A DNA stretch of 35,548 nucleotides. Source: Cyclobacteriaceae bacterium. GTDB lineage: Bacteria > Bacteroidota > Bacteroidia > Cytophagales > Cyclobacteriaceae. Shown here piece after piece: positions 32,296 to 35,548 of this stretch. The position numbers were made by a program, and so were the translations under genes. Each line of letters opens with the position of its first letter. Within the stretch, counting starts at the first letter, position 1. The notes under the pieces were generated by a model that saw nothing but the letters and a program-made list of their open reading frames with translations, was not told the origin of the DNA and did no database searches. The stretch covers positions 1-35,548 of the forward strand of contig CANGUK010000012.1 in NCBI GenBank assembly GCA_947457095.1. Direction: 5' to 3'.

Positions 32296-32303
32296 CAAAA
32301 ATA
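32296..32303 (-). promoter_or_regulatory. -7 box of the VWA-MoxR operon
   Basis: The minus strand reads TATTTTTG, a perfect TAnnTTTG, 27 nt before the VWA ATG at 32268. Confidence 0.55.
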
Positions 32304-32503
32304 GGGATGACCGGTACTTTCGATAGTACAACACGCAATTGGGGCATTGAGTTTTGCGGTTGGAAAAAATTTAGGCAAAAATCAGAATAGATCTTTCTCC
32401 AAGCTGCGTGAGGACCTTCTCGGATACGATTTTGGTGGCAGAAAGTTTGGAAGCAATCTGTCCTATCCTCAAGATTCACTAGCAAAAAAAGGGGAAATCT
32501 CCC

Positions 32504-32511
32504 TATTTTCG
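32504..32511 (+). promoter_or_regulatory. Possible -7 box of queG
   Basis: TATTTTCG differs from TAnnTTTG at one position and stands exactly 4 nt before ATG 32516, the same geometry as the kinase, RsmF-like and gpmI genes. Confidence 0.4.
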
Positions 32512-32515
32512 GGGA

Positions 32516-33466
32516 ATGATGACTGCTTCCGATCGGCATGCCCAACTACTCAAATCCACAGCCAAGCGCTTGGGCTTTGATTTTTGTGGAATTGCCAAAG
32601 CAGATTTTTTGGCGGAAGAAGCACCCAAACTCGAGGAATGGCTGCGCCGCGATTACCAAGGCCGTATGGGTTACCTCGCCAATCATTTTGATAAGCGACT
32701 CGATCCACGAAAGTTGGTGGAAGGCGCAAAGACGGTCGTTTCCCTGGTGTACAATTACTACCCAGAACGTGCACTTCCACAAGGTACTGAGGACATCAAG
32801 TTGGCCAAGTATGCCTATGGTCAGGATTACCATGACGTCATTCAAGAAAAGCTCCGGGAGTTTTTGGCTTGCCTTAGAGATGAGATAGGAGATATCCAGG
32901 GTCGTAGTTTTGTGGATTCCGCACCGATACTCGAGCGGCAATGGGCACAGCGCGCAGGGCTGGGTTGGATAGGAAAAAATAGCCTCCTTCTAAACAAGTC
33001 TATGGGTAGTTTCTTCTTTTTGGCCGAGTTGGTAATCGATCTAGAAGCAACTCCAGATCTTCCTTTGGCCAAGGACTATTGTGGCACCTGTACCGCCTGC
33101 ATGGATGCTTGTCCTACCGAGGCCATTGTAGCCCCTGGAGTAGTGGACGGTTCCCGCTGCATTTCCTACCTCACAATCGAATTGAAGGATGCCATCCCCA
33201 GCTCCTTTTCGGGAAAGATGGACAATTGGGTGTTTGGTTGCGATGTATGTCAGGACGTCTGCCCTTGGAATCGTTTTTCAAAACCAAATCAAGAGCCTGC
33301 ATTCAGCCCTTCTTCGGACTTGGAAACCTTGGCAGCACAAGATTGGAAAGAACTCACAGAAGAAACCTTCAAACGTGTTTTTGCCGGTTCGGCCGTCACA
33401 CGCACCAAGTTTAAAGGAATCAAACGAAACTTGGAGTTTATCGCCAAAGACAAATCTTCCGACTGA
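32516..33466 (+). CDS. queG: Epoxyqueuosine reductase
   Basis: 316 aa. It reduces epoxyqueuosine to queuosine at tRNA position 34 using cobalamin and two 4Fe-4S clusters. Landmarks are LGFDFCGIAKADFL, YNYYPERALP, FVDSAPILERQWAQRAGLGW with the catalytic Asp region, and two ferredoxin-like cysteine sets, CGTCTACMDACP and CDVCQDVCPW. The length matches the short form of the enzyme without the C-terminal HEAT repeats found in E. coli. Two adjacent ATG codons (32516, 32519) could serve as start. Its stop lies within a small hairpin (33459-33474). It is divergent from the VWA gene. Confidence 0.95.
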   Translation: MMTASDRHAQLLKSTAKRLGFDFCGIAKADFLAEEAPKLEEWLRRDYQGRMGYLANHFDKRLDPRKLVEGAKTVVSLVYNYYPERALPQGTEDIKLAKYAYGQDYHDVIQEKLREFLACLRDEIGDIQGRSFVDSAPILERQWAQRAGLGWIGKNSLLLNKSMGSFFFLAELVIDLEATPDLPLAKDYCGTCTACMDACPTEAIVAPGVVDGSRCISYLTIELKDAIPSSFSGKMDNWVFGCDVCQDVCPWNRFSKPNQEPAFSPSSDLETLAAQDWKELTEETFKRVFAGSAVTRTKFKGIKRNLEFIAKDKSSD

Positions 33467-33484
33467 GTAGTCGGTGAAAACCGA
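33459..33484 (+). other. Two mutually exclusive small hairpins at the queG stop
   Basis: CCGACT-GAGT-AGTCGG (33459-33474) contains the TGA stop. TCGGT-GAAA-ACCGA (33471-33484) overlaps its right arm, so only one can form. No T tract follows. The function, if any, is unclear. Confidence 0.35.
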
Positions 33485-33581
33485 AGACCCAAGGTTGGGA
33501 TTTTGTTCCGAATTGGTCCACGAATTTTCTTCCCCTGTTTGTACCCGTTATCCAGAAAGGGACTTGGAATTTTCTTTGTTC

Positions 33582-33587
33582 AGGAGG
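33582..33587 (+). promoter_or_regulatory. Perfect Shine-Dalgarno AGGAGG before a small ORF
   Basis: AGGAGG is followed by five A residues and ATG (33593). Strong Shine-Dalgarno sequences are rare in Bacteroidota, and I noticed no other like it in this window. Confidence 0.5.
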
Positions 33588-33592
33588 AAAAA

Positions 33593-33667
33593 ATGCAGTT
33601 TTACAGCACATTTTCACAACCTTTCCTCCCCAATTTTTGTTTCAATTGTACTATATTTGCGGCATGA
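33593..33667 (+). CDS. Candidate 24-codon upstream ORF overlapping the gpmI start
   Basis: ATG 33593 follows a perfect AGGAGG at ideal spacing. The 24-codon frame (MQFYSTFSQPFLPNF then CFNCTIFAA) ends TGA at 33665-33667, overlapping the gpmI ATG as ATGA. The peptide is rich in Phe, Cys and Pro and resembles no family I know. The gpmI -7 box (33652-33659) lies inside its coding sequence, so only transcripts from further upstream would carry it. It could be a regulatory leader ORF coupled to gpmI, or chance. Confidence 0.35.
   Translation: MQFYSTFSQPFLPNFCFNCTIFAA
33652..33659 (+). promoter_or_regulatory. -7 box of gpmI
   Basis: TATATTTG-CGGC-ATG: a perfect TAnnTTTG four bases before the gpmI start, predicting a leaderless or nearly leaderless mRNA. 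Confidence 0.6.
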
Positions 33668-35187
33668 ATAAGAACGTTTTATTACTGATTTTAGATGGTT
33701 GGGGACTTGCCACCAATCCTGCAGTTTCTGCCATCGACAAGGCCAACACCCCCTTTATAGACAGCTTATTCAAAACCTATCCACATGCCAAGTTGGAGGC
33801 TTCCGGACTTGCGGTGGGCCTTCCAGAAGGCCAAATGGGCAACTCGGAAGTGGGGCACATGAACATTGGCGCGGGAAGGGTAGTCTACCAGGACTTGGTA
33901 AAAATCAATCTGGCGGTTCAGCAGGGTGAATTACTCACTCATCCTGTCTTGAGTGCAGCTTTTGCCCGAGCCAAAGCAGGAAAGAAAAAAGTGCATTTTT
34001 TAGGATTGGTATCCGATGGAGGAGTGCATGCACACATCGAGCACCTCAAGGGGCTTTGTGATGCAGCCAAACACCATGGGATGGAGGATGTATTTATCCA
34101 TGCCTTTACCGATGGCCGCGATACCGACCCTAAGGGAGGATTAGCCTACCTCGGAGACCTTCAATCTCATTTGGACCATTCGGTTGGAAAAATTGCATCC
34201 GTGATTGGCCGTTACTATGCCATGGATCGTGACAATCGATGGGAGCGCGTAAAGCTTGCTTACGACGCCATGGTTCAGGGTGAAGGAGAAAAATCGAAAA
34301 ACATACTGTCTTCCATCAAGAAGTCTTACAGCAATCAAGTAACCGACGAATTTATCCGTCCTATCATTCAAGTGGGAGAGGACAATAAACCCCTTGCAAC
34401 CATTCAAGAGGGGGATATGGTTCTCTGCTTCAATTTCCGTACGGACCGGGGTAGAGAGATTACCCAAGCGCTAAGCCAGCGAGATTTTCCGGATTTCAAC
34501 ATGAAAAAGTTGGACTTGGACTACTTGACATTGACTACCTACGACGAAACATTCACTGGGGTACAGGTTCTATTTGAAAAGGACAAGCTCAACAATACCC
34601 TTGGAGAAGTTTTGGAGAAAGCAGGGAAGAAACAAATCCGAATTGCGGAAACAGAAAAATACCCGCACGTGACCTTCTTTTTCTCTGGAGGAAGGGAAAA
34701 AGAATTTATCGGAGAAAGCAGGATTCTTTGCCCTTCACCCAAGGTGGCTACCTACGATTTGATGCCTGAAATGAGTGCTGGAGAAATCGCTCTCAAGATC
34801 ACAGGGGAGCTCAACAAGAAAAGCGCAAACTTCATCTGTCTCAATTTTGCAAACGCAGATATGGTGGGACATACCGGTGATTTTGACGCGGCCGTAAAGG
34901 CTTGTGAAGCAGTAGATGCATCGGCTGAAAAAGTGGTCAAAGCAGCTCTTGCCAATGAGTATACGGTCCTTGTAATTGCGGATCATGGCAACTCTGACGT
35001 GATGATTAACGAGGATGGTACGCCGAATACAGCGCACACGACCAACTTGGTGCCGTTTATCGTGGTAGACAAACAAAAATTTTCAGTGAAAGACGGGAAA
35101 TTGGGGGACTTAGCACCCACTATCCTTCAGTTGATGGGGGTAGGTATTCCCGAAGAAATGACGGGAGACATACTACTAGAATCATGA
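33664..35187 (+). CDS. gpmI: 2,3-bisphosphoglycerate-independent phosphoglycerate mutase
   Basis: 507 aa from ATG 33664; the TTG start in the track is rejected because the family begins just before LLLILDGWG. It interconverts 3- and 2-phosphoglycerate in glycolysis and gluconeogenesis in the cytoplasm. The alkaline-phosphatase-fold metal site is visible: Asp11 (LDGWG), the phospho-acceptor Ser61 (QMGNSEVGHMNIGAGR), HAFTDGRDTDP, FNFRTDRGREITQ, NFANADMVGHTGD and VIADHGNSD. The length is normal. Upstream are a TAnnTTTG box at leaderless spacing and the candidate AGGAGG-led small ORF whose stop overlaps this start. Its own stop overlaps the next gene start (ATGA). Confidence 0.97.
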   Translation: MNKNVLLLILDGWGLATNPAVSAIDKANTPFIDSLFKTYPHAKLEASGLAVGLPEGQMGNSEVGHMNIGAGRVVYQDLVKINLAVQQGELLTHPVLSAAFARAKAGKKKVHFLGLVSDGGVHAHIEHLKGLCDAAKHHGMEDVFIHAFTDGRDTDPKGGLAYLGDLQSHLDHSVGKIASVIGRYYAMDRDNRWERVKLAYDAMVQGEGEKSKNILSSIKKSYSNQVTDEFIRPIIQVGEDNKPLATIQEGDMVLCFNFRTDRGREITQALSQRDFPDFNMKKLDLDYLTLTTYDETFTGVQVLFEKDKLNNTLGEVLEKAGKKQIRIAETEKYPHVTFFFSGGREKEFIGESRILCPSPKVATYDLMPEMSAGEIALKITGELNKKSANFICLNFANADMVGHTGDFDAAVKACEAVDASAEKVVKAALANEYTVLVIADHGNSDVMINEDGTPNTAHTTNLVPFIVVDKQKFSVKDGKLGDLAPTILQLMGVGIPEEMTGDILLES

Positions 35188-35548
35188 AACTAAAAAACAT
35201 CTTTGCAGTACTGCTTTTAGGGATAACGCTTGCTTGCTCACCAAACCAGCAAGAACCGGCCCTAGAAAAGCTTCCATACTTTGATTTGAAAAGTTTTATC
35301 AACCTGGAGCTAAGTAAAATCGAAGGGGATTCGGTATTAAAAACCTCTGAAATTAATGGCGAGGAGCAATTAGTGGATTTGCTGTATACCTCTGAGGATT
35401 GGAAGGAAGAGCTGGCAGCATTTTACGAAGCGGACATCAATGTACCAGCCCTTGCCACTTCTTATTCTACCCGCACCACCCCCGACCAGCTCATTCACGA
35501 GCTGCTCCCTGAGTCAAAAGGCAAGGTGAAGGAGATTTCGATTCGCTA
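35184..35548 (+). CDS. Lipoprotein of unknown function (partial, runs off the window)
   Basis: This gene is absent from the ORF track because it has no stop in the window. ATG 35184 overlaps the gpmI TGA (ATGA). The 121 visible codons begin MKLKNIFAVLLLGITLACS, a clear SpII signal with lipobox LACS (Cys18). The mature part (KLPYFDLKSFINLELSKIEG, then EQLVDLLYTSEDWKEELAAF) is acidic and mostly helical by eye. I do not recognise the family. Coupling to gpmI suggests co-expression, not shared function. Confidence 0.8.
   Translation, partial: MKLKNIFAVLLLGITLACSPNQQEPALEKLPYFDLKSFINLELSKIEGDSVLKTSEINGEEQLVDLLYTSEDWKEELAAFYEADINVPALATSYSTRTTPDQLIHELLPESKGKVKEISIR

Noticed and set aside
32246-32545. 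Minus-strand 99-aa ORF upstream of the VWA gene
   Set aside because: It overlaps the VWA N-terminus and the queG start and spans the VWA -7 box; no coding character is seen.
32347-32580. Plus-strand 77-aa ORF overlapping the queG start
   Set aside because: It overlaps the real queG start out of frame, has no ribosome-binding or promoter signal and no recognisable sequence. The 238-bp divergent gap is better read as promoter space.

Overview
The window is a stretch of ordinary chromosome from a member of the Bacteroidota. The evidence is a GldB-type gliding lipoprotein, several TAnnTTTG -7 promoter boxes, an almost complete lack of Shine-Dalgarno sequences, an RprX/RprY-like two-component system and many SpI/SpII-exported proteins. 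A member of the Cytophagales, perhaps Cyclobacteriaceae, is my guess from overall gene flavour; the phylum is firm and the family is not. I see no insertion sequence, prophage, integrase or CRISPR array.

Layout. 1-270: tRNA-Gly(GCC) and tRNA-Leu(TAA), each followed by a hairpin terminator. 278-5218 (minus): a short GT35 alpha-glucan phosphorylase homologue whose PLP-lysine position reads Thr, a Tat-exported type-B carboxylesterase and an M28/PDZ lipoprotein peptidase. 5291-6388 (plus): a TolB-like beta-propeller, divergent from the peptidase across a palindromic pair of -7 boxes. 6420-9302 (minus): an FeS-type photolyase and diaminopimelate decarboxylase, separated by a terminator that touches the photolyase start codon. 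9492-11899 (plus): sensor kinase plus response regulator. 11896-15421: dipeptide epimerase (minus), M14 carboxypeptidase (plus) and rlmF (plus). 15515-26161 (minus): a nine-gene surface or exopolysaccharide operon in the order Wza/SLBB, Wzz, Wzx, GT2, methyltransferase, Wzy-like, GT4, a glycosyltransferase remnant, and DUF1972-type GT. 26390-28071: gldB and nth, convergent. 28186-32268 (minus): an RsmF-like rRNA methyltransferase and a MoxR-type AAA+ ATPase/VWA pair. 32516-35548 (plus): queG, gpmI and the start of a coupled lipoprotein gene.

How the genes work together. The polysaccharide operon has a complete Wzx/Wzy-type polymerisation and export set but no recognisable initiating sugar-phosphate transferase, so chain initiation must be encoded elsewhere. 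The epimerase, M14 peptidase and lysA all touch murein-peptide or diaminopimelate chemistry. The rest is housekeeping: tRNA and rRNA modification, glycolysis and DNA repair.

The most unusual features are regulatory or architectural. Several genes have a -7 box exactly four bases before ATG, which predicts leaderless mRNAs. A 24-codon upstream ORF with a perfect AGGAGG overlaps the gpmI start. Terminator-like hairpins sit directly against the starts of the photolyase gene and lysA. Two convergent gene pairs share their stop codons. A glycosyltransferase remnant marks past rearrangement in the sugar cluster. I did not find a clear novel defence or enzymatic system. The leads most worth following are the Lys-less phosphorylase, the gpmI upstream ORF and the MoxR/VWA pair.
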